A DNA stretch of 64,000 bases from assembly GCA_963575645.1 (NCBI GenBank), contig OY754468.1, positions 10,168,001 through 10,232,000 on the forward strand. The letters run 5' to 3'. Below the pieces are notes generated by a model. The model was not told the origin of the DNA and searched no databases. It saw nothing but the letters and a program-made list of their open reading frames with translations. The DNA is from Xanthostigma xanthostigma. Taxonomy: Eukaryota > Arthropoda > Insecta > Raphidioptera > Raphidiidae. Shown piece after piece: positions 11,323 through 21,409 of the stretch (the first letter of the stretch is position 1; each line of letters opens with the position of its first letter). A program made the translations under genes and the position numbers.

Positions 11323-11802
11323 CAGTGATTCCCAAAGTGGTCCATGCAAGGGGTCCATGTCAGCGGGAAAAAAATTGGGGGTCCATGAAATAAAAATGGG
11401 GGTCAACGATAGTGAATCTCCTAACAAAAAAAGAAACAAACTGGACATCGTTAACCGAAGAGATTTAAGATTAAATCTAACTAAATTGATGCCAATTGTA
11501 AAAATTTATTATTAAAGCATATGTTCATCCCTCACACTAAAAGCATTTATTTTTTGCTTAGTTATTTTATGTAACAGAAAGTAAATTTTAATTTGATTCG
11601 TTTAATTTGAATATAATTAATAAATGTATAAAACTAAACATTTCACACTACATTTCACTTCCGTGATAAATTTAAATCGTTCAAAGTGAGTAGCACTATA
11701 CCGGTTGTCAAGAATACATTTGAAATTAATGAATTTTCAAAAAATCAATATCAGATAAGCATGGCAAGTGGTCTACGAGACAAAAAAGTTTGGGGACCTC
11801 TG
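11323..11802. mobile_element. hAT MITE with exact 8-bp duplication GTGTAGAC
   Basis: The ends CAGTGATTCCCAAAGTGG and GTTTGGGGACCTCTG are the familiar hAT type. GTGTAGAC is present at 11315-11322 and 11803-11810. The 480-bp element has no transposase. It landed at the edge of a GC-rich unique island. Confidence 0.88.
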
Positions 11803-11810
11803 GTGTAGAC

Positions 11811-12350
11811 CGACAGCGCGCGGGTTACAATCGCCAAGATATTCGGCCTGATAGCGAAGCCGACAGTCACGTCCACACCAGTGCAACTTTGCCGATCGGC
11901 TTAAGTCGTGATGACTCGCTCGTCGATCGGTGCATGCGGACGCCGGTTAAAGATGTCGACCGGTCGGACGCGTCTCGACCGGACCGCCGGCCGTGCGCTC
12001 GGTTGTGAAACGAAATCCGTCAATCTGACAACGCTGCAGTTCTGGTCTCCGGGCGAGTATATTATGTGCTATAAGCGGGGCGCCGAGTTCAGTTCCGCAT
12101 CGTAATGTGGTTGAGTCGCGCGCAGTTGGCACGGCAATGATTGATGTCTATAGAGGATCATTACCATCCGGTCTTCTTATCCAATTACCGAGACCAACCG
12201 TTAGTCCAGCGTGGCTCGACTAACCTGATACCACCCACCTACATACCTATATACTGCGTATTACCATCACTCGGTTCGTGCTTGATTTAGAAGTTTTTAT
12301 ACACGACCACCAATGCCGCTACACCACTGGACAAATAAACACAAGTGAAA
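11811..12350. other. GC-rich unique island, no convincing ORF
   Basis: This stretch is rich in CG dinucleotides and does not recur in the window. Short overlapping ORFs exist on both strands but none resembles a protein family. It may be a promoter or 5' exon. A hAT MITE sits at its left edge. Confidence 0.4.
12058..12093 (+). promoter_or_regulatory. Possible TATA plus initiator promoter in a GC-rich island
   Basis: TATATTA at 12058 lies about 33 bases before the A of an arthropod-type initiator TCAGTT (12089-12094). Both sit in a GC-rich unique island (about 11803-12350) that contrasts with the AT-rich surroundings. It points in the same direction as the LRR gene, so it could start a distant 5' exon of that gene or another transcript. 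No clear donor site was found downstream; the evidence is motif and composition only. Confidence 0.3.
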
Positions 12351-12359
12351 CAGTTCGAA

Positions 12360-14450
12360 CTTATCCATGTACGTATTAAGTACTAGTGATATAACGAATA
12401 TTGGCATTCGCAAAATTCATGCGAATATTTTGCGAACATTAATATCAGAATAAAATCGTATTTTATTGATGTGAAACATAATGGCGCGTTTGGTTGGGAG
12501 CAAAACCGTGCAATTGGCGTGACACTTTTATGGAACGACGTTACGTTTATGTGCGTTGAATAATAATAATATATTCCTCAAGATTTAATATAGATAATTA
12601 GTACATTTATGCATTATTGTAATGAAAAGGTTTTCCTATCAAATTTGGCGAACCGATGCTATAGGACAGGAAAGAACAAGTGCTAGGGCAGGCTTTAGTT
12701 GAAGACGACATTTAGATAACAGGACGAAATTTAGTTACTAGTATTTCGTTAAATGACAGCACGTGACGCTTGCTTTGTGTATGCATTGGATTATAACTTG
12801 ACGACAACTAGATAAAAGACAAAATTTTGTTACGCAGTGAAGTTCAATTACTAGAACTTCGTTATTTAACGGGGGGACAAAACAAACTAAAAAGTACTTG
12901 TCGGTTCCAGCAACAATGTGCGTATTGTTGCGACTCCAACAACAATGCGCGTATTGTTGTCACCTTCGGTGGCGTCTCGTTACACTATTTTATGGTGTAA
13001 TGGAGAACGCATTTAGAAATTTATTTACTAGGTGCTATACCATTAATATCAATTTATATGAGTACATCTAATCTATAAAGTAAGTTGGTTACAGTATCAA
13101 TTGGTATATTCGGGGCCATAAGACAAATAGGCTTATGTAGAAATTTCATTTAACTTGCCACAAGATTTACGTGTGTTAAAATTTGTGAAATGTATGTTTA
13201 TTTTACCAAAAAAACAACTAAGAATTTTCATTCTGTAGGTATAATATTATGATCATGCTTAGGCACGACTAGCGTAAACTAAAGCGCCTATATATACGCT
13301 CGCTTTGTGAATTTGTCATACTTCCTGCCTATGACTGATTTTATATCAAAACATATTTTTTTCTTAAAAATAAAAAAAATAACCTTTTTTGAAGTCAGTT
13401 AAAGACGATTGAACGGATTTTTACAAAAATGTTATGGCACCAATCCGAAAACTTCCACACAAAATGGCGTCGAAATATTTCAAATTGGTTAACTCCTCGA
13501 AAAGGTAAAACATAAATAAATATACGCGTCGAACATATAACCTCATTTTTTTGAAGTCGGTTAAAAATCACGAAACATAGGTAAACAGTGAAAATTTGAA
13601 ATGTATATAGACAAGAAACGTTTTAATATATTTTACATATAGTGCCAAAGAGTTAAAAAATCTGTTAAACTCATATATTTAATACCCTCTATATTGCTAG
13701 CAAAGATCGAGAGAAAGACTTAAACACTATGGTGTAGACATTTATGCGTCTGTCTCACTTATTATACTCTGAATCTTATGCGCATATCCATGAACGGGTG
13801 CGCGTCAGTTTGCACCATAAAGAAGAGTTTGCACATAGAACTAGGCTGTGAACGGGTGGCGGCTTGCTCTATTCCACTTACTAATTGCCCCACTACAGAC
13901 GCAACACTTGCGCACAACGGGTCAAGTGATAAGATATAGAAAACAGTCATTTGCTGTTTCACTTCATGGGCCACGCGTCCACTTACGGCCACTACCAATA
14001 TAGAAGCTATTAAATATATGGTTAAAATATAGAAAAGTTTCAAAAAATTTGACCTACATAGTTTTGCTTTTTGGTCAAAGGTTTGAAGGCACCGCTTATC
14101 TATAAATATGAAATAGCTTCTAGCTTTTATACATCAATTTGTTTAGAAGTCGATTTTTTATTTACCTAATGCACTCAAATACATATTATGTACTCCAATG
14201 TGACAGTCGCATGCCATTTCTTAATGTGAATATATTATGCCAAAAGAATATTAAAATCCATATTTGGGAGCCTTATACAGGGTCCTTCAAAAAGAGTTCT
14301 CCAAATGAGAAATTGATTTTTCTGAAAAAAGATTTTCTTGCAGTGCCGTAAAACACTTAACTAATTTTTCAAACCCGAACGTTTTTTTGTCGATAAAGCA
14401 AGAAATCGGAATTTTTAAAAGAACTCCCTAAAAGTACACTGCTCTTAAAA
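12360..14450. other. Spacer with minor repeats; no supported gene
   Basis: Two near-palindromic CAACAATGYGCGTATTGTTG units occur at about 12912-12960. The lepidopteran ACGCGTCGAACATATAACCTC and GAAGTCGGTTAAAAA repeat lies at about 13380-13570. A minus-strand frame at 13762-14043 has a hydrophobic start but no ATG there. A TACAGGGTCCTTCAAAAAG repeat begins at about 14275. Confidence 0.45.
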
Positions 14451-14459
14451 TTTAGGAGT

Positions 14460-15310
14460 ATTAACATTCAAGATGAAGGTTAAAGACAGATGATGACATA
14501 GCGAAGAGAGCCTTAGACTGGAACCCACAGGGATATGGAAGTTCCTCTTCTTCGATATCCCTGGAGAATTTCTTTTCGTGAAGAAGTTTAACATTAAAGA
14601 TGAAGGTCAAATTTTATATCCACAATTTCTTGGCAGATCACATAAGGTGAAGTGGTACGAACACGTCTCGATCAACTAACTTTGGAAACGTGCAGTACTT
14701 CAACTAATCCAGGCGCGGTCCGAAGGGGGGGGTCACAGGGGACATGACCCCCCCCAAAATCTAAAGTCAAATTGAAAAATCTCAAAAATTTGCCAAATAA
14801 TAAAAGAAAATTTTTAGCTACAATACAAAAAGACGACTTTTTTTATTAGTGTAGTGAGTGACCCCCCCAAAATTTCAGGCTGCGACCGCGCCTGAACTAA
14901 TCTGTGTAATTACAAAACGTAGGAAATGGAATTGGATAGGACACACGCTGCGAGAGACAGATGACGACATAGCGAAGAGATTCTTGGATTTGAACCCACA
15001 GGGATATCGAAAAAGAGGAAAACCAAAAATATCCTGGAGAAGAACTGTTCGTGAAGAAGTTATGGAACAAAGAACTACGTGGCTTCAAGTCAAAAATATG
15101 GCAAAGGATAGGACTAGATTCAAAATTTTCGTCCCTATGCTCTACTTAGGAGTTAGGTGATTTTTTTAAGATACCTGTCTGTAAAATTTCATCCGAATCG
15201 ACGAAAAGATGGCGGAATTATAAGACTGTGACATATGGACAAGCAGACGGACGGACGTTTCGACATGGTGAAATTATAAGAGCTCTGTTTTTTGCCATTT
15301 GGCTGCGGAA
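14460..15310 (+). pseudogene. LINE (RTE/Proto-like) reverse transcriptase tail, split by a MITE
   Basis: The frame around 14903-15125 gives RRKWNWIGHTLRETDDDIAK, NPQGYRKRGKPK and WRRTVREE, the conserved C-terminus of RTE-type LINE polyproteins. It is followed by a GGACGGACGTTTCG and GGAACCC tail typical of these 3' UTRs. The reading continues upstream of the inserted MITE as LWKRAVLQ, just after a TAA codon at the Q position. A second copy of the DDDIAK..NPQG segment lies at about 14490-14560, so two insertions or a rearrangement occurred. Not functional. Confidence 0.75.
14710..14894. mobile_element. hAT MITE, 185 bp, inside the LINE
   Basis: CAGGCGCGGTC and GACCGCGCCTG are inverted ends, and AACTAATC is duplicated exactly at 14702-14709 and 14895-14902. 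A C-rich and a G-rich run near the ends would pair in a hairpin. Removing it and one duplication restores LINE reading continuity, which confirms the boundaries. Confidence 0.9.
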
Positions 15311-15369
15311 CCCTTAAGAAATGAAGGGTTACGAGAGCTTTCTAGCCGGAGTTCCGAACTGATTATAAC

Positions 15370-15620
15370 ACTGAAAACAGTTTAACTACATCAATTCCAG
15401 GATCCGCGTCTCCGTTCGTGCCTATCTGCACGGCGTTCGTGTACCGCGCGCGCTCTGATGAGTATATCTTACTGGTATCTCACTTCTGACCGCCGCGTTG
15501 GGCTAACGTCGATACACCCCTTCAGGAACTCACCGAAGGTTGACTCAGGGCCAAACGCACATCCATCAAACGTTTAATACCCGTCCTGTACATCGGATTC
15601 CGATGTACGACTTTATTGAG
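15370..15620. other. GC-rich unique island with a 21-bp palindrome
   Basis: This is a second CG-rich island without a long ORF. It contains two 9-base arms, GTACATCGG and CCGATGTAC, three bases apart near 15590-15610. It is not repeated elsewhere in the window. It could be regulatory or a non-coding exon. Confidence 0.3.
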
Positions 15621-15712
15621 CACATAGACTTAAATACACTGCGTACGGTAATGTTATAAGGCAAATGCAAGCTATAGACTCGCGCGCCGAAGGTTCCGTG
15701 TTTGTTATTTTT

Positions 15713-16246
15713 TGAAGTAAAACTTCTTCAGGCACGCTTAACTTGAGGAGTAAGCTGGTGAATGCGTGACGAGAGCGTTTACGAAAAGTGTGATCGAACG
15801 AGGCGAACGGAAGTTGACGCGAACGGTAATTTGGATGACAAATACTTCACTGGCTAGTGGCGCCATCAGGTGGCCGAAAATAAAAGCAGTACTAACAATA
15901 GAATGACACATACTGTACTTGCCAGTGGCGCTATCGGTGACAGAAAAATGCTTTGTAAACCTACTTAACTTGCAGAGCTGAATAATATTTCATAAAGATT
16001 TACGCTTAAAATCCAACGAGAGATAAGTAATTGCAATGTATTACTAATTTAGTTTTATATTTCTTTCTTCTTACATTAGACTGTTCATTTCGTTCTTGAA
16101 CAATTTTATAAATTAATATTTTGTTCAATACATTAAATATTCTACGTTTAAAGTGAATAAAATTGTAAATTCATTTTAAAGTTCGTATTTTATGAATTTT
16201 CGGGTGAATAATAACAAGTTATGGCAGGAAGAAGTTTTACTTCAGT
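15713..16246. mobile_element. TIR element, TGAAGTAAAACTTCTTC ends
   Basis: A perfect 17-bp inverted repeat bounds about 530 bp. The inside has two GTGGCGC(C/T)ATC segments at about 15857 and 15925. The sequence just right of it (GTCGTGTGGTCTAAAGCACAC) is also a common lepidopteran repeat, so the true element may be longer. Superfamily not assigned. Confidence 0.6.
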
Positions 16247-16283
16247 CGTGTGGTCTAAAGCACACTCGTCTTTTTTATGTTAC

Positions 16284-16560
16284 TAGCGGTCCGTCCCGGT
16301 TTCACCCGGGTGCGATAGATATAATTCTGCAAAATGTATTTTGTTTGCGGCCCGGCGTCTGAACAACAGCTTTGAGCAAATTCTACCCGATTTGCTTCTG
16401 AACTAATAGGTTTGAGCAAATTCTACCAGATTTGCTTCTGAACTAATAGCTTTGGCCTAATTCTAATAGATGTCGCTACTAAAACAGTGTTTTTGTTAGC
16501 TTCTGAACTAATAGCTTTAAATAAATTCTATCAGATGTCGCTGCATGTTTTTGAGAAAAC
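16284..16560 (-). mobile_element. Helitron 3' end with a short tandem repeat
   Basis: ACTAGCGGTCCGTCCCGG at 16284 is the reverse of a Helitron terminus, and CACCCGGGTG beside it forms the terminal hairpin. Four units starting TCTGAACTAATAG lie at 16358, 16397, 16437 and 16502, the first three about 40 bp apart. Confidence 0.6.
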
Positions 16561-17077
16561 ACCGTAATTTTGCGCAAAATATTTAATAAAAACTATCCCA
16601 TTAAAAACAAGGTGTCTTATTTTATTATGATAAAATTTTAGTAGGTACTGTAATGTCCAGAAGATTTTGGACAATATTATTATGTTGTAGATCGGAAGAC
16701 GCGATGCTATAATTTAGCGACAGCTTGTACATCAAGTTCTTGACGTCTCATCTCCGTTTCCACCTTCTTCCTGTTTGTACGCGAACCCAACATCTTCCGA
16801 CTGCTTCTCTCGTCACGTCTTGTGAACTAAAATTTAACACTAAAACTTAACGACCTTAGCATGTTACAAATGTATAACGCACTCCGTATCGGCTTTAAAC
16901 TCCTCGATCAATACAACTACCCATTATGTATGTGTTTGCAGATACTAGGAGACAGTTAACGAAATCTACTATGAAATCAAGATGTCAGATAGAGTAGTTT
17001 TCTGGCCCGGCTTAGCTCGAGTAAATTTTAATTTGGCCAGGAAGTCATCAAAACCAACACATTTCTCATATTATTAT

Positions 17078-17447
17078 TCCCGGCGCGGGGACAGATGTGA
17101 CTAGGACTTTTTCCTACTGCCTCTCGCCGAGAAACGGTTATTCCTGGACCGGCCATCTTGTTGAGGTTTTCCATGGTTTCCCTCAACAGTTCCAGATAAA
17201 TATCGAGATGGTTCCTTATTCAAGGTCATGGCCGATTACCTGTCAAACTCCTATGCTCAAAAATTGCCTACCTTATCCTAATTTCCTAAAAAATCCTTTA
17301 TTCACCCATTGCTATTAATTAAGTTGAAGATTAAAAATTGTAAAAAATAACGGGAAGTGTGGTAGGAAAAAATAGTAAAGTAGTAAAAATAGTAAAGGTG
17401 CGAATGGCGTCTGTTATGACATAAAGTCGAGAAACGGACGTTAAACG

Positions 17448-17492
<45 letters not shown>
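17078..17492 (+). mobile_element. tRNA-derived SINE, 5' truncated copy
   Basis: It lacks the A box but has GCCTCTCGCCGAGAAACGG, CATCTTGTTGAGGTTTTCCA and TCGAGATGGTTCC in the same order as the 39349 copy, and ends in a long (ATT)n tail. Confidence 0.8.
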
Positions 17493-17494
<2 letters not shown>

Positions 17495-17597
17495 TATTAT
17501 TGCTAGTGATCGAAATTAGATCGTAATTCACTCCGCATTTACTCCGCTAATTTTTACAGTGTTTGAACGTAAACAATGAATATTTAATTTAATTTAA

Positions 17598-17705
17598 TTA
17601 AATCTTTGATTAACGTCTGACTGATTGCTCCTCAGTAAATCAAATTATCGACCAACTTTTCAGACAACATATTACGAAAATATTTAATTATAATTCAATA
17701 TATAT
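17598..17705. mobile_element. Partial foldback element
   Basis: AAATCTTTGATTAACGTCTG, AATTATCGACCAACTTTTC and AGACAACATATTA match the left arm of the 1288 family. No second arm. Confidence 0.55.
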
Positions 17706-17814
17706 TATAACGAGTTATTTTTCGTCGTACGAGTGAGGTCAGGACGACCCCTAAGCGTAGCGACCACTCCCGTGAACATACAACGCCAAATGGCGGTAAA
17801 AAGTCCACAAAAAA

Positions 17815-18720
17815 ATTTTGAGTGTGTGTGGACCCCTTTACCAGCGACATTTCAGGTCCTTTTCCATATAAGGTATTAAGCGGAAACTAGAATTGTCTTT
17901 CGGATCTAATAAAATCAATAAGTGAGTGACAACTCGGACTGTTTGTTAGTGAACGTAGTTTTTACTACGAACGACCTATAATTGATTTATCGGTCGATGT
18001 GACAGACAAGCCAAGACATAACTGTCATTTCAAAGGCATGCAGTACTAGAGATTTGATAGCTGGAGAGAAAAAAAAAACGAGTCGAGCCCCGGCTACCGA
18101 TCTGATAGGCCGTGGCTAAAAAGAGTTTTGGAAGTGCACCATAAGTACGGGTGCAGGATTAATTCTGGAGATCTGGGACGTTTTTTTATTGAGTTACCGT
18201 TTTGTGTCGTTTCAATAAGTGTGGTAAAGTATCGAAATTTTTATTGTACGCTACCGGTGTGTGAATATTGAATTCATACTAGTAATTACCGTATCGCGCC
18301 AATGGACTAATTGGTGTAAAATATCGAATTTTCTGTATCGCTATCGATTGTGTTATTTCGAGTGTTGTATCGTTAAAGTTATTTTAGATCTGTGCATTTT
18401 CCGGTTGTTTATATTCCAATTACTCTTGTTAATATTATTAATTATTATATTAAATTTTGGTCATTACGTTAGTGTTTTATTTTTTGCTGGCAGGACCCTT
18501 GCGACGACTCAGGCTAAGGTTACAATAGATCTGGCGCCCATTTGAACGTCTCTCCCTTTAACATACTGCTTATTAGTTGGGTTGACCTTAGCTGCACTAA
18601 ACATCTCTCAAGGTAAGTGCCCTGCCCTCTCGATTTCGCCGACCCACGCCCCGCGCCGCAAGAAAGCTAGTCGCGGCTGAAGAGTGAGCTTTATCTCAAA
18701 GCTAGAGTTACTCTAGGAAA
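17815..18720 (+). mobile_element. LTR-retrotransposon-like fossil: LTR end, primer-binding site and leader
   Basis: A roughly 700-bp unique stretch ends near 18524 in TTACA. It is followed within a few bases by TGGCGCCCA, the form expected for a Lys-type tRNA primer-binding site, and then by a GC-rich leader. No gag or pol remains. It looks like a broken and fairly old copy; the left boundary is a guess. The family could be gypsy-like. Confidence 0.3.
18493..18611 (+). other. Segment bounded by strong acceptor and donor sites, non-coding
   Basis: TTTTTGCTGGCAG precedes 18493 and CTCAAG|GTAAGTG follows at 18611/18612, so the 119 bases look like an internal exon. All three frames contain stops, so it would be UTR or lncRNA. 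It overlaps a TGGCGCCCA motif that resembles a retroelement primer-binding site, which offers a different explanation (see the LTR-like entry). Confidence 0.3.
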
Positions 18721-18745
18721 ATTGTTATAATATATATATTATATT

Positions 18746-18848
18746 AGCGATCCCGCTTGGTTTCACCTGGGTGCAAAAGAAAGAATAAGAGGGGGACATG
18801 AGTACGCATATTTATCTTAGTTTACCGAGATGAATGTTGTGTCCAAAT
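18746..18848 (-). mobile_element. Helitron 3' end fragment
   Basis: CCCGCTTGGTTTCACCTGGG followed by TGCAAAAGAAAGAATAAGAG and GTTTACCGAGATGAATG mirrors the plus-strand tail at about 30375-30460. Confidence 0.6.
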
Positions 18849-19052
18849 CTTCGGTATTAATGATGCCGACAACAAAGCAACAAAATAACAATCAAGTACT
18901 GTTTATTGCTTAATGATAACGTATTGTTGTCGCTATTTAGAGTGGGTGTGTCGTTATTTAGAGTATATCATTGTATGAGCAACAAGGTGAACCAATCAGA
19001 GTTTTAAGGAGTTTGTCGTTATATCGAGTGACGTTAAATGGAGTTTACACTG
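18849..19052. mobile_element. pogo-like MITE, truncated copy
   Basis: It matches the right half of the element at 41754-42295 and keeps the GAGTTTACACTG end followed by TA. The left end is missing, next to the Helitron fragment. Confidence 0.7.
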
Positions 19053-19807
19053 TATTATTTTGTTTGTAAAAAATTGTAATCAAAATCTTCATAGTTCAGG
19101 GTTTGATGAAATTATTGTTGGAAGATATCCACTAATAAATTTAATGTTAATACCTACTGCAAAATATTTTACGGAGTATCCTTGGTAGAAGCAAATATTC
19201 GCCAAGGAATATTGGCCGAGGCTTGGTCAGTGTGTAGTCAGCCTATGCTGCTCGTGCTTCGTTGGAGTGGGGCAAGACCTTGACCAATGTCCAGGCTTGG
19301 TGTGTGTAGCCCTAACCTGCCTGTGAGAAAATGGCTATGATTTTCTGTTACACCCTGTATTATAAAGCGAAACCACTTCCCTTATTAAAGGGTTATTTTG
19401 TAATGTTTTGACTTTTGAAAGTGCCTTCGGACTTTCTCGGTATGTTTGTATGAAGTTGTATAAGGAAACGCGTTATTCGTTACAAATAATTGCATGTACT
19501 TTTGTTTCTTTTAATTAAAAATTTTGTTAATTTTGTAGATTATGCCTTTAGGTCTGTGTTCTTGAAGTTTAAAATTATAAATATGTTAACATGTTAAACG
19601 TCACTCAGCTTTCATAATATTTATTTTGTATAATTTTCCGTTCAGAAAGATACATAATCTAATTAATTAAAAAGTATATACGCCGGGTTTGTTAGTTAGT
19701 ATAATAATTAAGACGCCGAAATTTGTGGCTACAAAAATATTGTAAAAATGTGAAGCGCTAATTAAGTTTACACCAAACTTTTGTTTATCACTTGTCAAAG
19801 AGATAGA

Positions 19808-21168
19808 TACGCTAAGGTTAAAGATGTTTGCCTCCCTTTTTAGAAAAAACCTCACAATTTCTCCACATAAATTATATATCATTATACAGATATTTGCTTG
19901 CTCTACTGACATCGACAACAAAAAAATTTATTATTGCTTTTGTTTTTGTAAATTAATTACAATACAGCAACGCTGAACAACGTCTGCCATCTGACGGCTT
20001 TAATTTTGAAACAACGTCAACACTACAGTTCGGTTAGATTTTCACTTATCTTGTAACTCTCACGATTGGCAAATTAAAGTACTGTTAGACAAAAATAGTA
20101 TTGAATCTTCTGACTCTACAAAATTTTTGGGCATTCATATTACTAGCAATCGAAACTGGAGCGATCATATTAATAATAAGTGCAATAAATTAAGTCAAAT
20201 AGTTTACATGTTCAGAAAATGTAGACCGCTGGTAAACCAGTCAGTCTTAATGCATATGTACTACGGCTATTTTCAATGCGTATGTAGTTATGGCATTATA
20301 TTTTGGGGTGGATCGTCTGCGGGCCTGAACTCTATATTTTTGTTACAAAAAAAGATTGTAAGAATAATAACAGCATCAAATTATTTGGCTCCATGTAAAC
20401 CTCTATTTAAAAATAATGATATTCTTACAGTACCTTCCCTCTTTATTCAAGCATGTGTGTTATTTGTCAGAGAGCATATAAATATGTTTCTCAGAAATTC
20501 CGATGTTCATGGGCGCAATACAAGACATTGTTCTAATTTAAGAGTATCCAAACATTGTTTGGAAATAGTGTGTATAGTAACTGCATCTAATTCTACCACA
20601 AATTACCGAAAACCATAAAGGAAACAAAAAATCCGAAAAAGTTTAAACAGTTATTAAATAACTAATTAAAAATAAACGCATTTTATAGTACAGACTACAG
20701 AGGAGTACATGTGTTTGTAATAATTGAAAAGTTGACTCTCTTGAATATTATCTTCTTTCAAAATTTTAAAATTTCGAATTTTTAATTATTTATTGTGCTA
20801 TTTATTGTTTAAATTATTGTTAAAATAATATAACATTTGACAAACTCTCCTGTTATACGCATGTCATAGAGCAATACAAATTATTATTATTATTATATTG
20901 TAATACAACAGACACAATACTGCACACTGCCATCTGACGGCTTAGCTCAACGCTTTTGCTACTTACGCCTCTATATGACAATTTTAGTAAAATATTTCTT
21001 CGATCTGTCATCTGAGCTTCATATTGTATTACAACAAAAAGAAGAACGTTATAAAAGGTGTGCAAAATTAGAAACGAATTGAATACCTTCAATCATATTT
21101 AAAAAATAATTTTGTAAAGTGATAATTAATATACTTATTTAGTGCGAATAATTCGCAGAGGTCACACT
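19808..21168 (-). mobile_element. GTGTGACCTSYGCG repeat, interrupted by a LINE
   Basis: On the minus strand it starts AGTGTGACCTCTGCGAATTATTCGC and ends AACCTTAGCGTA, the same ends as 42521-43103. About 850 bp of LINE sequence (roughly 20010-20890) splits it. It has no recognised transposase. The terminal palindrome GCGAATTATTCGC is present in both copies. Confidence 0.7.
20020..20890 (+). pseudogene. LINE (Jockey/CR1-like) reverse transcriptase C-terminus
   Basis: The frame from about 20060 reads STKFLGIHITSNRNWSDHI, then LSQIVYMFRKCRP, YYGYFQCVCSYGIIFWGGSS, and LQKKIVRIITAS, the thumb/connection region of Jockey- and CR1-type LINEs. A frameshift near 20600 moves to the frame giving LPKTIKETKNPKKFKQLL. 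A (TTA)n tail at about 20880-20893 ends the copy. It is 5' truncated, as LINE copies usually are. Confidence 0.75.
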
Positions 21169-21409
21169 AGTTTGTATATAATTCAGCTTACTGCTTATTA
21201 ATACTTTTTGATTGAAAATGATTTGTCAGTAAGGTTAATCAATTAGGATCACACTAATTAATTATTTGTACTAATGTAAAGAGCGGCGGGGATCCACAAC
21301 AAAAATGTAAAATCAAGAGGTAGCCACGGTTAAAAAAGTTTCGGACAACTAAACATTTTTGCGCTGAGTCACAACTGTCAACTATTCCAAAGAAATACAT
21401 AGACACAAC

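Noticed and set aside
13762-14043. Secreted small protein on the minus strand
   Set aside because: The hydrophobic start looks like a signal peptide, but the first codon is TTG, I see no in-frame ATG upstream, and no family match. A GTAAGT just after the hydrophobic part could be a donor, so a spliced gene is not fully excluded.
16358-16545. CRISPR-like array of about 40-bp units
   Set aside because: The units are degenerate direct repeats without unique spacers, in a eukaryotic Helitron.
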